From positions 1 through 64,000 of IMG/VR virus record IMGVR_UViG_3300020578_000040: DNA of 64,000 bases, one strand, 5' to 3'. Shown here in pieces: positions 53,627 to 64,000 of the stretch; position 1 is the stretch's first letter; every line of letters starts with the position of its first letter. The position numbers were made by a program, and so were the translations under genes. This DNA comes from a virus. Below the pieces are notes generated by a model that was not told where the DNA came from, searched no databases, and saw only the letters and a program-made list of their open reading frames with translations.

Positions 53627-56602
53627 CTAGTTGGTATATCCGTAAAGTTTCCAGGACCCAGATAAGTTGACTGCAGAAGAACCCAGTCTAAAACTTTGAA
53701 ATTGTATCCCATTATAGGCATTTGCCGTAGTGTGCTGAACGGTCCCCGTATAGTTGCCAAATGTCGATGCGCAGTGTGCTGAAATTATTGTTCTGTCAGC
53801 AACATTGGGGCGAGAAATATCCATAACTATGTGGCTGTCTGCGTTGGCTATTACTCCACAAATACCGAGAGATGAGTTTTGCCCGAAGAAATTGTCACTG
53901 CTTCCGCCATAAGTTAGGCCCTGAACTGCGTAGTAGTAACTTGTTGTAGCAGCCGTGCTGCCCGATAGTAGATTTATAAAAAATAAATATGTATTTGAAC
54001 TATTGGCCTGTAGGTCACTGATTATCAATCGATAATTGTCATAAGTGGCCGAAAAAACAGATTGTAAATTAACCTGCGTAGCGCCAGAAAATGTTCCGCT
54101 TGATAGATATACAAGCCCAATATTTCCTGTGGTGGCAATGGTTCCGTTCGCATTGGGGAGTGTTAGGGTCCTGTCTGCAGAGAGCGTTGTCGGCGTAAGC
54201 GTTACTTCGTAAGTTCCGGAGCCTCCAGCGCGACCCCGAAGTGCTACACCATCTTCGGTGGCTACTTCTCTTGCGGTGATAGAACCAATGACATCTAGTG
54301 ATGTTGCTGGCGATGAGGTATTGACACCGACGCGGTTATTTGTTGCGTCAACATAAAGCACATTTGTGTCGACTGATAGCGCTGCCGCAGAGAGCCTCGT
54401 TCCGTCAAATGTGAGATTCGCACTACCTGCGGCTGCGTTTGAACCATCTTTGTATACAACTTGGTTAGCACTGCCAGCGACTGGGCCAGTTGCGCCCTGC
54501 GCGCCCTGACTTCCAGTTGCGCCTTGCGCGCCTTGCGCTCCGGTTGCTCCAGTAGAACCCTGCGGTCCGGTGTCCCCCTGCGGACCCGTTGCGCCTTGTG
54601 GGCCCGTTGCCCCCTGTGCTCCTGTCGCCCCCTGTGCGCCCTGAGGACCAGTTGCCCCAGTCGCACCAGTATCACCCGTGGCTCCCGTGGCTCCCTGTGC
54701 GCCAGTTGCCCCCTGCGGACCCTGTGACCCTGCTGCTCCCTGAGGACCCGTGGCTCCTTGGGGTCCTGCATCGCCCTGAGCGCCCTGAGGGCCGGTCGAA
54801 CCCTGGGGTCCTTGCGCACCAGTTGCTCCCGTCGCACCCTGAGCACCCGTTGAGCCCTGTGGCCCCACATCACCCTGTGGTCCTTGTGCACCAGTTGCGC
54901 CGGTTGCCCCTTGGGTACCTGTCGCACCTTGCGGTCCCTGTGCCCCCGTTGCTCCGGTTGCCCCCTGTGCACCCGTAGCACCAGCGTCTCCTTGTGGACC
55001 CTGCGCGCCCGTTGCACCCTGCGCGCCCGTTGCACCTTGAGCACCAGTAGCACCCTGTGCCCCCTGCGCCCCCTGTGCCCCTACATCTCCAGTTCTGGCA
55101 AACGTAATGATGACGTCATCGTTGTTTGCGAATGGTGTAGTGCTTGAGCCTGTAACAAACGACGACGAAACGCGAAAGAATCCGGTTTCTTCAGTTATTG
55201 AAGAAATGGTGAATAGGGCAAATGCCGACGAATCACCTTTTTTAGAAACACGGAAGTGACCCTTAATTGTGCTCGTAGAGTCATCAATTGTCCTTAGGTA
55301 TGACTGAATGTCCGTTGAGTTGTCATCAACATCATCAATAATTAGTTCAGTCGATGTATCAAGGGGTGAATTATTAAACTTTAGTTTTCCTGCACCGGGG
55401 TCAGTTTGTGCGGTATTTGAATCAAAGGTGTAGTCAAATGTAATTCCGCCAAAGTTGCCCTGAGCACCCTGTGGACCCTGTGAGCCTGTTGCCCCCTGTG
55501 CTCCAGTTGAGCCTTGTGCTCCGGTGGCCCCCTGAGGGCCAGCATCTCCCTGAGGACCAGTTGCTCCTTGTGCGCCGGGATTTCCTTGTGGACCAGTTGC
55601 TCCTTGAGCGCCGGTAGCGCCCTGAGGTCCGATGTCGCCTTGTGCGCCGGTTGCTCCCTGTGAACCCTGTGCCCCCGTAGCGCCCTGAGGACCGGTTGCT
55701 CCCTGTGCACCCGTAGCGCCCGTAGAGCCTTGTGGACCAGCACCCCCCTGCGGTCCTGTCGCCCCCTGTGTTCCTTGAGGACCCTGAGGTCCTGTATCCC
55801 CTTGGGGACCAGTTGCTCCTTGTGGACCAGTAGAACCCTGAGGTCCCTGAGAGCCCTGAGGACCCTGAGCACCCTGTGCGCCCTGAGGACCGGTTGCTCC
55901 CTGTGCCCCCTGAGGACCCTGGGGACCAGTTGCCCCCTGTGGTCCTGTGTCTCCTTGTGGCCCAGTTGCCCCTTGCGGTCCTTGAGCACCAGTGGCACCA
56001 GTTGAGCCTTGTGGACCAGTTGCTCCCTGTGCTCCGGTGGCCCCTTGTGCTCCAGTGGCTCCCTGAGGGCCTTGAGCGCCCGTAGCGCCCACATCGCCCT
56101 GAGGACCGGTCGCGCCCGTGGCGCCGGTAGCACCCTGTGCTCCGGTTGCCCCCTGTGGTCCGGCCGCCCCCTGTGCTCCGGTGGCACCCTGTGGTCCAGT
56201 GTCCCCTTGTGGCCCCTGTGTACCCGTAGCGCCCTGAGAACCGGCCGCCCCCTGTGCTCCCTGAGGACCCTGCGCCCCCTGAGGACCAGTTGCTGTCGTG
56301 GGTTTGAATTTTGTACCGTCAAATACTAGGGCCTGGTTGCTTGTTGCGCCCGTCGTATCTACCTCAATATCATCGACAAAGAGTGCAGCAGCCTTAAAGG
56401 TGTCGTCGGTTTTGAGGACGTCGGCACTGTCGCGATAGAGATTAGTATCCGCAGCACCGCTTCCTGGTCCCCAAACTAAACGGCCACCCGCCTGTACCTG
56501 GAGGCGAGCATAGGTATCTGCGTCAACGAAAACGGTAATGGCATCAGAACCGGCAGACGATAACTGCCGTATCGTTATGGGAACGGTAAATTTCTGTGCC
56601 AC
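53627..56602 (-). CDS. collagen-like tail fibre
   Basis: A 991-residue fibre. The N-terminus (1-110) is a beta-rich attachment domain. Two long Gly-X-Y blocks (about 112-390 and 510-740), mainly GPQ, GAQ, GAT and GDT triplets, flank a globular domain, and a beta-rich C-terminal head of about 250 residues follows. Triplets of this kind form collagen triple helices in phage fibres. Pro lies mostly in the X position. It is the main candidate substrate for the oxygenase/glycosyltransferase cassette. Confidence 0.95.
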   Translation of the reverse strand: MAQKFTVPITIRQLSSAGSDAITVFVDADTYARLQVQAGGRLVWGPGSGAADTNLYRDSADVLKTDDTFKAAALFVDDIEVDTTGATSNQALVFDGTKFKPTTATGPQGAQGPQGAQGAAGSQGATGTQGPQGDTGPQGATGAQGAAGPQGATGAQGATGATGATGPQGDVGATGAQGPQGATGAQGATGAQGATGPQGSTGATGAQGPQGATGPQGDTGPQGATGPQGPQGAQGATGPQGAQGAQGPQGSQGPQGSTGPQGATGPQGDTGPQGPQGTQGATGPQGGAGPQGSTGATGAQGATGPQGATGAQGSQGATGAQGDIGPQGATGAQGATGPQGNPGAQGATGPQGDAGPQGATGAQGSTGAQGATGSQGPQGAQGNFGGITFDYTFDSNTAQTDPGAGKLKFNNSPLDTSTELIIDDVDDNSTDIQSYLRTIDDSTSTIKGHFRVSKKGDSSAFALFTISSITEETGFFRVSSSFVTGSSTTPFANNDDVIITFARTGDVGAQGAQGAQGATGAQGATGAQGATGAQGPQGDAGATGAQGATGATGAQGPQGATGTQGATGATGAQGPQGDVGPQGSTGAQGATGATGAQGPQGSTGPQGAQGDAGPQGATGPQGAAGSQGPQGATGAQGATGATGDTGATGATGPQGAQGATGAQGATGPQGATGPQGDTGPQGSTGATGAQGAQGATGSQGAQGATGPVAGSANQVVYKDGSNAAAGSANLTFDGTRLSAAALSVDTNVLYVDATNNRVGVNTSSPATSLDVIGSITAREVATEDGVALRGRAGGSGTYEVTLTPTTLSADRTLTLPNANGTIATTGNIGLVYLSSGTFSGATQVNLQSVFSATYDNYRLIISDLQANSSNTYLFFINLLSGSTAATTSYYYAVQGLTYGGSSDNFFGQNSSLGICGVIANADSHIVMDISRPNVADRTIISAHCASTFGNYTGTVQHTTANAYNGIQFQSFRLGSSAVNLSGSWKLYGYTN

Positions 56603-56644
56603 GACCTCAATCGCTTCCTATTCGCGGCCCCTCAAGGCCCTTTA

Positions 56645-58315
56645 TCAACCGACTACAACGATTGTGTAATCATTTACGGAAATTGACCCCAAGAGAACCA
56701 CAGATATGGTGTTTCCATTTGAGCGCGTTACGTCACCAATAACAGTTGCTCCGGTGTTCACTTCATAAATCTGCACGTTGACGTCAGTTGTTCCGAAGTT
56801 ATGCGTAACCGTAGTGGTCGATGTTCCGCTTACTGATGCTGCGCAACCTTGTTTTGCGACTCGCGCAAGAGATGGGGTGCTGGTTGTGCGACCAGTTGAT
56901 TCGCCTGATGCTGAAGCAAGGTTCGTTCTAGCCCCAGATTCAGTCGCCGCACCAGTGCCACCATGAGTGACCGCAATGGCCGTGCCGTTCCATGTCCCCG
57001 CAGAAATTGTTCCGACTGTAGTGATTGAATCATCACCAGTATATGTTCCCCCAGCAACTGTTGCCAGGGTTGCGTTGTAGGCCTGTACGTCAGTGCCGAT
57101 AGCAAGACCAAGCGTGGTGCGCATGTCTGATGTGGTTGAATCGTCAAGGAGCGTTCGTGCTGTCGCCGTTAGGTCGGCCAATGCGGCGGTGCCCGAGCCG
57201 GTGAAGTAGGGCATTTTGTTTGCCGCTGATGTTAGGCCAGCAAGTGCGGTAAGTTCGGCATCGTGCGCCTGAACATCTGTGCCAATCGCAAGGCCAAGAT
57301 TGGACCTCGCCGTTGAGGCACTGGTGGCGCCCGTACCACCGCTTGCAATCGCGATTGCCGTGCCGTTCCATACACCGGTTGTAATGGTGCCCAGTGTCGT
57401 GATGGTTGACTGTCCAACATATGTTGAAGCAATATCAATTGTGTCGGCGTTAACGGTGATTCTGTCAGCCGTACCAACTACATCAAGAGTATTGCCATTT
57501 TTTGTTAGACCCGCACCAGCAGTTATTTGTCCGGCACCGGAAAACTGTGCGAATACCAGGGGGGTCGTTCCCAGAGTAATTGTGTCGTTCGTAGTCAGGA
57601 CAAAGCCCGCATCACCATTTACAGTACCCTCGGTGACAAAGGTGAACATTCCTGCAGTTACTTCGGCAGAAGTATCCGCGTCATCGGCGCGACTTGGGGA
57701 ACCGGACGCGGCAACTACGTAAATTCCGTTTTCGGATGCACTGTCCTGGTTCTTTACGAGGACTCTGTTCCCGGTTGCAAGCACTACGCCATCAATCGTG
57801 TCGCCATTTTCCAGCCCTGAAGAAAGCGTGATTGCCTCCGTTGTAGCAACACGAACTGACGCCTTGACATCTAGGCCAGACCTTGCTGCGTCTACATAGG
57901 CCTTGGTCGCAGCATGCCCAGCCTCGGTTGGTGTGGCAACACTAAGATTTCCGTTCGCATCTCGTTTGGCAATCTTGCTGGCAGTCGCCGCATCTGTCGC
58001 ATCATTGATGGCATTCCAGAACGACGCTGGCAACAAACCCGCACTGTCTGTATCAGCAAGATTGAGTGTCAGCGAAACGGTACCGTTTGATTCACTAACA
58101 GTTAGGGCATCGGTGTGCGCGCCACCAGCCGAGATGGTGTGGGGGAGCGAACGCCATGCACCGTTGGCGTAAACTTTGATGGTATCAGTCGTGCTCTGAT
58201 AGATGAGACGGCCTTCGAAGTTGCCCGAACCAGGGTCACTGGCAACAACCTCAAATGTCGCATTGATAAGTTGATTCTGATTGAGGTCAATATTTGTTAG
58301 GAATTTTTGGGCCAT
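56645..58315 (-). CDS. tail fibre protein
   Basis: A 556-residue protein starting [22 protein letters not shown], a start common in phage fibre proteins. Two repeats around [20 protein letters not shown] and [20 protein letters not shown] are typical of long tail fibres. The N-terminus attaches and the C-terminus is beta-rich. Confidence 0.93.
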   Translation of the reverse strand: MAQKFLTNIDLNQNQLINATFEVVASDPGSGNFEGRLIYQSTTDTIKVYANGAWRSLPHTISAGGAHTDALTVSESNGTVSLTLNLADTDSAGLLPASFWNAINDATDAATASKIAKRDANGNLSVATPTEAGHAATKAYVDAARSGLDVKASVRVATTEAITLSSGLENGDTIDGVVLATGNRVLVKNQDSASENGIYVVAASGSPSRADDADTSAEVTAGMFTFVTEGTVNGDAGFVLTTNDTITLGTTPLVFAQFSGAGQITAGAGLTKNGNTLDVVGTADRITVNADTIDIASTYVGQSTITTLGTITTGVWNGTAIAIASGGTGATSASTARSNLGLAIGTDVQAHDAELTALAGLTSAANKMPYFTGSGTAALADLTATARTLLDDSTTSDMRTTLGLAIGTDVQAYNATLATVAGGTYTGDDSITTVGTISAGTWNGTAIAVTHGGTGAATESGARTNLASASGESTGRTTSTPSLARVAKQGCAASVSGTSTTTVTHNFGTTDVNVQIYEVNTGATVIGDVTRSNGNTISVVLLGSISVNDYTIVVVG

Positions 58316-58324
58316 TTTTATTCC

Positions 58325-58663
58325 TTAAGTTAAGTAGGCAAAACCAGAAAATGGTGCACTAAATAATACCCTAACTTGGGTATTTGATAAATATTGTACC
58401 TCACCAAAAACCACCGTACCCGCAGAATCAACAACTGTTACGCTTGGCTTTCCACCAAGCGTGTGGGTAATCGTCCAGGTCGACGATACGGTGCCTTGGG
58501 TATGAACATGTCGGCGAGTAACGCCCTGTGATATTGACCCCGTTGCTACAGTAACGGAGTTTGTTACTGTTTGAATAGTGACGAGGTTCTGGTCTTCTTG
58601 ATTAACGGTTACGGTATTTGGCGTATCCTGTTGAATGTTGACAGTATTGGGTATGCCGCTCAT
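58325..58663 (-). CDS. virion structural protein
   Basis: A 112-residue protein with VTVATGSISQGVTRRHVH and WTITHTLGGKPSVTVVDSAG, then VLFSAPFSGFAYL. The WTI.H.LG..P.V.V.DS.G and FS.P.SG.A boxes mark small proteins in many phage tail operons. Confidence 0.9.
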   Translation of the reverse strand: MSGIPNTVNIQQDTPNTVTVNQEDQNLVTIQTVTNSVTVATGSISQGVTRRHVHTQGTVSSTWTITHTLGGKPSVTVVDSAGTVVFGEVQYLSNTQVRVLFSAPFSGFAYLT

Positions 58664-59028
58664 CTGGTAACCTCGGGCAGCAGCGTGAATGTGCCCTTTA
58701 TGAGTTTTGACACATCGCCGGATGAACTAATAATTTCCAGGTCATAAACACCGCTAGTTTCAAGTGCTGCTGTCTCTGCAGAGGTCATCCTGACTGTGGC
58801 TTCACCATTCACGGCATCCGTATATTCGATGCCATTATTCTCGGTTGTCAATTCAATCATGACCGCTGTTGACTCTATTGTACGACGTATTTGCATACGC
58901 GCCGTATAGTCAGTAAAATCCCAAGGGAGCATCACTGATGCATCATCGGGGTCGGGGTATTCGACGGTAATAATTCGGCTGAAAGTAGAGCCCTGTTCGC
59001 AAGTTATATTATAAATACCAGCAAGCAT
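58660..59028 (-). CDS. baseplate/tail-type protein
   Basis: A 122-residue beta-rich protein (MLAGIYNITCEQGSTFSRI...) with PWDFTDYTARMQIRRTI and GVYDLEIISSSGDVSKLIKGT. The G.T....I.......P.DLTGYTARMQIR and G.....YDLEI.S..G.V..L..G pattern is common in phage tail proteins. Confidence 0.9.
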   Translation of the reverse strand: MLAGIYNITCEQGSTFSRIITVEYPDPDDASVMLPWDFTDYTARMQIRRTIESTAVMIELTTENNGIEYTDAVNGEATVRMTSAETAALETSGVYDLEIISSSGDVSKLIKGTFTLLPEVTR

Positions 59029-59091
59029 GGTTCACTCTCCTCCAACATCACTCAATATTGTAGTTGAGTTGGGTATGTCCTGGCAGGACTA

Positions 59092-59307
59092 TCAGAGGAT
59101 GGAGCCAGAGTCCTTATTGGGGCCGACTTTCTTCAGTCCGAATGCAGCGGCAACAACGGCCACAGCAGCAACTGCGCCAACCTTTAGGTTGTCGGCATTT
59201 GTGAGTGCATCGAAGTCTGATCCAGCCTCAACCCAAACGCCCACATATGCAGCAACAAATGCTGTTACTGCACGCTCTGCGGTATCTTTAATGAATTTAG
59301 TTGACAT
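59092..59307 (-). CDS. r1t-type holin
   Basis: A 71-residue protein (MSTKFIKDTAERAVTAFVA...) with FIKDTAERAVTAFVAAYVG, the signature of Phage_r1t-type holins, followed by a second hydrophobic segment. GGAGGT lies just before the ATG at 59307. It would form pores for the endolysin. It lies among fibre genes rather than beside the endolysin, which has its own holin-like neighbour. Confidence 0.9.
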   Translation of the reverse strand: MSTKFIKDTAERAVTAFVAAYVGVWVEAGSDFDALTNADNLKVGAVAAVAVVAAAFGLKKVGPNKDSGSIL

Positions 59308-59348
59308 AACTACCTCCATAAATATTATACATTAATGAGTGCGATAAT

Positions 59349-61124
59349 CTAGGAGATACTCCCGCCAACTGTCTGGTGGCCCTCAACGTAAAAATTTCGT
59401 GCCCTAAATGCGAAAGTCCCTGGTGCTGAACAGTTACTCTGGTATTGACCCCAGCCGGTACCATTGACGGCAACTTTTGCTTTTTTTTCGCTGATGTCGC
59501 TTCCACCCATATAGACACCATAGGAACGCTCTCCTGCGGTAAAGTTTGGCGGAGGATTATAGTTCAACCCCCCTTCTGAGAACGCAATCCCAAATAGGGA
59601 TGACCAGCCACTGGGTGTTCCTCCGTTCAAGATCTCCCATTGCGTGTTTCGTGTTGGAGAGTTGAGGTTTGCAAGACCGCCGTCTGCTTCTCGGTGTGTT
59701 AGTAGTTCGGCAAACTCACAATTGATCGTATTGATAAATTTGTACCCCACCTCACTGTCGGTTGATGGTGAAGACGGTAGCGTCAAGACCACATTACCGA
59801 TATCGGTTGTCCCACATGTTCCCTGAAGTGCAATAACTTTTTCTGTATAATCAGCTGACGCTGGATATCTCCAAGCAACGTTCTTCTTTGGTGTTACGAA
59901 ACTCCTGGTATTGCTGTTCCCGGAGTTAGCAAAAATTCTATTGGTGACATAGGCATATATTGAATATGTTTGGTTAAAACTTAGCCCATCAACAGACCAT
60001 ACCCATTTGTCACCAGAAGATGTTGCGGAATATGTGCCAACACCAGATATGACTAATGTGGCTGAGGTGCTATATGTCGGTTGCATCATTTCAAGCTTTG
60101 CGGTTGTTGAGTTTACATTCATGTCGCTATGCCAGTTAAGTGTTCCGACAGTAGGTGTCAATGGGTCCAGCTGCCGAATCGCAGGATGTTCGTTGCTACT
60201 GGCCCCATAGGTTCCGACGGTTCCTGTTGTTGCTGAAACTGCGGCAACCTCAACTGTGAAAAATTCATCCGCCCCAACACCAACTGCAACTGTTTTTGAC
60301 GTTTCTGCCGCCGTGAGTGTTCCAGAGTTGACGAGATGCCCTGAAGAGTTTTTTGTTTGCCATTTATAGCTAGCAATCGCATAGGTTCCACCTGTTGGTG
60401 TTGATCTAGTGAACGTGGCCTGGGTGGTGTTGACGCTATTGACTGTTACGCTTGGCGCGAGGTATGCCTTCTCAACATCGGTTGATGTCGTCGCAGTACC
60501 TGCCGTACCAGCTAAACCGGATGTTGCAGAAACTGCTCGAACTTCGACCGTATGTGCGGCATTATGCACCAGACCAGTGATTATGTAGTCGGTGCTAGGC
60601 GACATAGGTGTTGTTGTAAACCCTGATGTCAGCTCAGTTGCACCACGATACAGACGGTACTGATAGTAGGATACCGCATAGGTCCCGCCACTGGAAGCCG
60701 CGAAGCTCCACTTTAGTTTGGTAGCATTTAGTGGATCGACGTCAGAATCAAGCTGAGTCAATGTTACGACTGGAGCGCTATTTGCTACTTCGGCAGAAGT
60801 TGTGGCGCTAGCTGAACTTGATGCCGGACCAGACTGTCCCGTTACATCAACTCCGCGCATTGTTATCGAGTGGGCGGTTGATGGTATGAGTCCACTAATT
60901 GTGAATGATGTTGCGGAACCACTAATCGATCCAGTGTACGCGGCACCATTTAAACTGTATTCAAAGTAAGAGATCGTAAATGAACCGGTTACTGCAGTAA
61001 AATTCACAACAACCGTAGTTGGGGTTACGCTTGTACTATTGATAGTTGGTGCACCCGGTGGCATGCCACTGGTGAGCCCCAAACCGCGTGCAGCAGTTGC
61101 GCCGAAAGAAGCAAACAGGGGCAT
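59349..61124 (-). CDS. fibronectin-III-domain tail protein
   Basis: A 591-residue protein starting MPLFASFGATAARGLG. Three or four FN3-like units follow (SFTISGLIPSTAHSITMRGV, YIITGLVHNAAHTVEVRAV), then a C-terminal domain with NCEFAELLTHREADGG and GERSYGVYMGG. FN3 units in phage tails help bind cell-surface sugars. The start lies one base after the upstream stop. Confidence 0.92.
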   Translation of the reverse strand: MPLFASFGATAARGLGLTSGMPPGAPTINSTSVTPTTVVVNFTAVTGSFTISYFEYSLNGAAYTGSISGSATSFTISGLIPSTAHSITMRGVDVTGQSGPASSSASATTSAEVANSAPVVTLTQLDSDVDPLNATKLKWSFAASSGGTYAVSYYQYRLYRGATELTSGFTTTPMSPSTDYIITGLVHNAAHTVEVRAVSATSGLAGTAGTATTSTDVEKAYLAPSVTVNSVNTTQATFTRSTPTGGTYAIASYKWQTKNSSGHLVNSGTLTAAETSKTVAVGVGADEFFTVEVAAVSATTGTVGTYGASSNEHPAIRQLDPLTPTVGTLNWHSDMNVNSTTAKLEMMQPTYSTSATLVISGVGTYSATSSGDKWVWSVDGLSFNQTYSIYAYVTNRIFANSGNSNTRSFVTPKKNVAWRYPASADYTEKVIALQGTCGTTDIGNVVLTLPSSPSTDSEVGYKFINTINCEFAELLTHREADGGLANLNSPTRNTQWEILNGGTPSGWSSLFGIAFSEGGLNYNPPPNFTAGERSYGVYMGGSDISEKKAKVAVNGTGWGQYQSNCSAPGTFAFRARNFYVEGHQTVGGSIS

Positions 61125-61125
61125 A

Positions 61126-62115
61126 TTAGGTAGCAAACCTAGTTCTAGAGGCGAAAACCGTATAATTATCCGCAGTAGTGCGTACAATTGTGTAGGTATA
61201 TGCGTCTGTTCCCGCACTGGTGTTTGTGGTTCCGGGAGTAATGCCACCCTGCCATAACGTAGTTACACTTGATGCGCTAGTGATGGTGATCGAACTTGAA
61301 TACCCCGCGCTTGATCCAACTTTTACTATGACAACTATTGTTACAGCTCGTCCATCAGCGCCGAGAAGCGTGTTGATGTTTGCATTTGTAAAAGTTGGCG
61401 TCCATGTGGTGGTAACTGCTGTAGATGGATTGTAAAAGAAAGCAGTGGAGCTAGTTGGATCAAGCGACAACACACCAGAAGGCGATGACGTAGAGTAGCT
61501 CCACTGCTCTATTGCTCTACTCAGAACAGATTGGTTAATTGTTGAGGTGGAAAGAGTAGCGGAGTTGATTACTGGTGATGTTAGGGTTTTATTTGTGAGG
61601 GTTTGAGTTGCGGTAGGCGTCACTGCTTCTGCCCAAACGACGGCCGAAGCGGTACTTGAGAGAAAGTAACCGTTTGTGCCATTAAGTATTTTGTCAACGG
61701 TGACCGCATCGTCGGCCAGTCCTACAGTTGCTACCTGTCCCCATTTGAGACCTGGGCCTACCGCGCTGTCGGCAATAAGAACAGTACCGTTTGTGCCCAC
61801 CGAAAGCGCGACAACTTCTCCGGCCCCCACTGTGGGGTCAAAGGTTGCCAAGTCACCCTGTTCTGTTGTGACGAATCCACCAATCTCCGACTGAGCTGCC
61901 AGCCTAACCCAGTTAGTGCCATCGTAATACTCTGGAGCCCCAGCTGTTTCTATGTATCGTACGGCGCCATCATCGGGAGTAAAACCAGAGTTTGTGTAGG
62001 CGGCTGTATCAGCAAACACAAGTACCGACTGGTTCATCAAATAGCCATTTACCTCCGATGCAGTAAGTACGGCATTTGCTTGAAATTCTTTCCATCCAGA
62101 TCCTGAGTCAGCCAT
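61126..62115 (-). CDS. tail fibre-type protein
   Basis: A 329-residue protein starting MADSGSGWKEFQANAVLTAS and continuing EVNGYLMNQSVLVFADTAAY, a start common to actinophage tail proteins. TQTLTNKTLTSPVI is a typical fibre repeat, followed by a beta-rich C-terminal domain. Confidence 0.93.
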   Translation of the reverse strand: MADSGSGWKEFQANAVLTASEVNGYLMNQSVLVFADTAAYTNSGFTPDDGAVRYIETAGAPEYYDGTNWVRLAAQSEIGGFVTTEQGDLATFDPTVGAGEVVALSVGTNGTVLIADSAVGPGLKWGQVATVGLADDAVTVDKILNGTNGYFLSSTASAVVWAEAVTPTATQTLTNKTLTSPVINSATLSTSTINQSVLSRAIEQWSYSTSSPSGVLSLDPTSSTAFFYNPSTAVTTTWTPTFTNANINTLLGADGRAVTIVVIVKVGSSAGYSSSITITSASSVTTLWQGGITPGTTNTSAGTDAYTYTIVRTTADNYTVFASRTRFAT

Positions 62116-62124
62116 TTTTGCTCC

Positions 62125-64000
62125 TTAGCCGAGTGATGCCTTGGACAGTTTACCCAACGCAACGCTATTTAATGTAAATTCGAATAAATTTTCAGACGAA
62201 TGAGTGATTTGGTAACCCATTGGTTTACTGTATTCAAGTAGTTCAAGTATTGCTTCCGATGATCTGGATGCCGTCCCATCCTGGTCGTCGACAGCAGCAC
62301 AAGTTCCACTTGAAACAGTCACAGTTGAGGTTGTTGCGTTGACGACATCGAATGTTGTGGCTGTCACCGAAGTGACGGTGAAGGTTCCATTATATCCAGA
62401 CGGCGCCAAACCGGTAATTACAACAATATCCCCACTAGAAAGATTGTGGGCCGATGATGTTGTGTATCGCACGGAGCCCGAACTTGGCGTCGAGGGGGTC
62501 ACTGCGCTGATTGTCGAAGTGGATACGGTTGTTGTCGCGTTTGCGACTACGAAAGTGGTCGGTGTTGGGGCAGAGGTAACCTCAAACGTCCCGTTATATC
62601 CACTTGCAGAAAGACTCCGAATTGTTACAGTATCCCCAGCTGTAAATCCGTGAGCCGAGCTTGTCGTGTATGTCACCGATCCAGATGTCGGTGACGATGG
62701 TGCGACACCAGTGACAACTGAGGCCGGATCGGTGTCGGCTGTTTCGCGAGCGAGGGTAAGGACATGTATTTGCCATGGGTCATCTTGATAAATTGGCAGA
62801 ACCGCTATTGATCGCATATCTACCACGGACTTGAGAATTTGTGTACTAACAGCAGTATTTTCTGTTCCATCAGAATTAAGTTTTTTAATTTCTGGGTAAA
62901 ACTCCCCAGCAACATAGACGTTGTTTTCGTCATCGAGAACGATTGATGTGACCTCATTGGCCGAAGAGGAGCCAAAAAATGATGAGGATAGGTTTGAATT
63001 GAATCTTGAGTCTACAGTGCCATCATCAAGTAGACGTGCACAGTGATTCGCAGGCTCAGTAAAAGCCCCACCCAGCACGATCTTATCATCACCATCAACC
63101 GCAACCGTGCTGACCGAATCGTCTATGAAATACGAAGACGTCACTATGTCCACAAATGTTGTGTCAATCGTGAAATTGAGACTATATGGCGTTACCTTCC
63201 AGAACGTTCCAGAGTTGCTTGTTCCCTCCGTAACCGCAACAATAGGTTCGGCAAGTACTTTTGCTTTCGTGTTTAGATCTGTTGCGCGTGTAAACGATGT
63301 TCCAGAATAGACATAAACACCATTTTGTTCACGTCGCGCCGAAGCCGAACCCGTTACTTTGGTAGGTGTATCGGCATACGCCTGAACCACATCAAAGGTA
63401 GTCGATGTAACAGCATCAATTTCATACGTTTGATTATATTGACCTGGGGCTATTCCAGTAATGATTACATAATCATCTTCAGCAAATCCATGGGCAGCCG
63501 ATGTTGTAAATCTAACTTTTCCTGATGTTGGGGTGTTTGGGGCGACAGCAGTAATTGATGCAGTTAGTTCCTGATCTTTGACAAGGACCCTATCTCCATT
63601 GACAAGTGCTTGGCCATCTATGGTTGAGGAAAATGAGGCAAGGTTGATTCCAGTTGTTGTGGCTAGTCTCACTGGGGCAATCGTATTTCCAATTGTTTGC
63701 GAAAAGTCCGTATCTTCCGCACCAGTCGATAGGAGTCGCGCCACGTAACGTGTTGGTTTAGTGAATTCGCCGACGACAATTATTTTCCCATCAGACTGAA
63801 CGGCTATGTCGTTAACCTGTCCGTTCAGGACGGTCGCCGCATTGGCAGTGAACGCCGTATCTTCGGTGCCATCTGAATTAAAGCGTCCTACATAGTTGGC
63901 GGGATCGGTAAAGGATCCACCGATCAATACCTTGTTATCATCCTGCAGATGAATACACAGCACCTCACCATTTATGTTTGTTGAAATATTTGAATTGAAC
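62125..64000 (-). CDS. delta-60 beta-propeller tail protein (partial)
   Basis: At least 625 residues; the reading frame stays open through the right edge, so the start is outside. It has delta-60/DUF5122-type repeats (VQSDGKIIVVGEFTKP, VDGDDKIVLGGAFTEP, LDDENNVYVAGEF) and three copies of a TTSSAHGFTAGDTVTI...SGYNGTF module. The repeats build beta-propellers. A structural or receptor-binding role is likely. Confidence 0.9.
   Translation of the reverse strand, partial: FNSNISTNINGEVLCIHLQDDNKVLIGGSFTDPANYVGRFNSDGTEDTAFTANAATVLNGQVNDIAVQSDGKIIVVGEFTKPTRYVARLLSTGAEDTDFSQTIGNTIAPVRLATTTGINLASFSSTIDGQALVNGDRVLVKDQELTASITAVAPNTPTSGKVRFTTSAAHGFAEDDYVIITGIAPGQYNQTYEIDAVTSTTFDVVQAYADTPTKVTGSASARREQNGVYVYSGTSFTRATDLNTKAKVLAEPIVAVTEGTSNSGTFWKVTPYSLNFTIDTTFVDIVTSSYFIDDSVSTVAVDGDDKIVLGGAFTEPANHCARLLDDGTVDSRFNSNLSSSFFGSSSANEVTSIVLDDENNVYVAGEFYPEIKKLNSDGTENTAVSTQILKSVVDMRSIAVLPIYQDDPWQIHVLTLARETADTDPASVVTGVAPSSPTSGSVTYTTSSAHGFTAGDTVTIRSLSASGYNGTFEVTSAPTPTTFVVANATTTVSTSTISAVTPSTPSSGSVRYTTSSAHNLSSGDIVVITGLAPSGYNGTFTVTSVTATTFDVVNATTSTVTVSSGTCAAVDDQDGTASRSSEAILELLEYSKPMGYQITHSSENLFEFTLNSVALGKLSKASLG

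Noticed and set aside
54295-56322. Long open frames (up to 313 codons) in other frames of the fibre gene
   Set aside because: They arise from the Gly-X-Y repeat bias and have low-complexity Arg/Leu/Val content and no ribosome sites.
1-64000. tRNA genes
   Set aside because: No cloverleaf with matching acceptor, anticodon and T arms was found by eye; the T-loop-like tip near 30840 lacks the rest.

Overview
This window is part of the genome of a double-stranded DNA tailed bacteriophage that infects a high-GC Gram-positive host. Three WhiB-like iron-sulphur regulators, leaderless promoters with TAnnnT about six bases before ATG, Actinobacteria-type phage families (TIGR03299/DUF932, MSMEG_6728-like, Api92-like) and Thr/Pro-rich exported proteins point to an actinobacteriophage. 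The long TTTT/VP linkers in the exported proteins resemble those of Acidimicrobiia; that host guess is inference. No portal, capsid, large terminase or tape-measure gene is visible and the last gene runs off the right edge, so the genome is larger than the window. The early half is GC-rich; from about 42 kb onward it is clearly more AT-rich.

Layout. 78-9456 (mostly minus strand): small early genes, a ParB-like protein, SSB, a TIGR03299 protein, an MSMEG_6728-like protein and a lytic transglycosylase lipoprotein, with a short divergent deaminase operon on the plus strand. 9457-10190 is a divergent, G-run-rich non-coding switch region. 10193-29701 (mostly plus strand) is an accessory array of about 50 very small genes, including two whiB genes and a MoxR/VWA pair. 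They are split into many transcription units by a repeated phage promoter, GNRA-loop hairpins and a compound repeat module (nested AGCCCCGC/GCGGGGCT stems followed by co-oriented GCGCGTAT copies). 29758-34470 is the replication block: an Nmad1-like protein, a candidate structured RNA, a helicase-loader-like pair, a primase-helicase and an HTH protein. 34510-39467 holds small DNA-binding proteins, a third whiB and a phosphoesterase. 39472-43258 (minus) carries a nuclease, endolysin, small membrane proteins and a large exported Thr-rich protein. 43309-50591 (minus) is an enzyme cassette: GT2 glycosyltransferase, three Fe(II)/2-oxoglutarate oxygenases, a flavin-dependent tryptophan halogenase, a methyltransferase-like protein and small paralogous proteins. 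50591-64000 (minus) encodes virion fibres: a His-rich protein, a long collagen-like Gly-X-Y fibre, fibronectin-III and delta-60 beta-propeller proteins, and an r1t-type holin.

Most unusual points: (1) promoters whose -10 box is the loop of an 11-16 bp hairpin with arms that covary between promoters and keep pairing through G:T wobbles; (2) the AGCCCCGC/GCGCGTAT module at nearly every operon boundary; (3) the hydroxylase-glycosyltransferase-halogenase cassette beside a collagen-like fibre; (4) a roughly 370-base probable structured RNA; (5) a 65-bp patchwork insertion at the end of whiB-3 that copies two distant loci.
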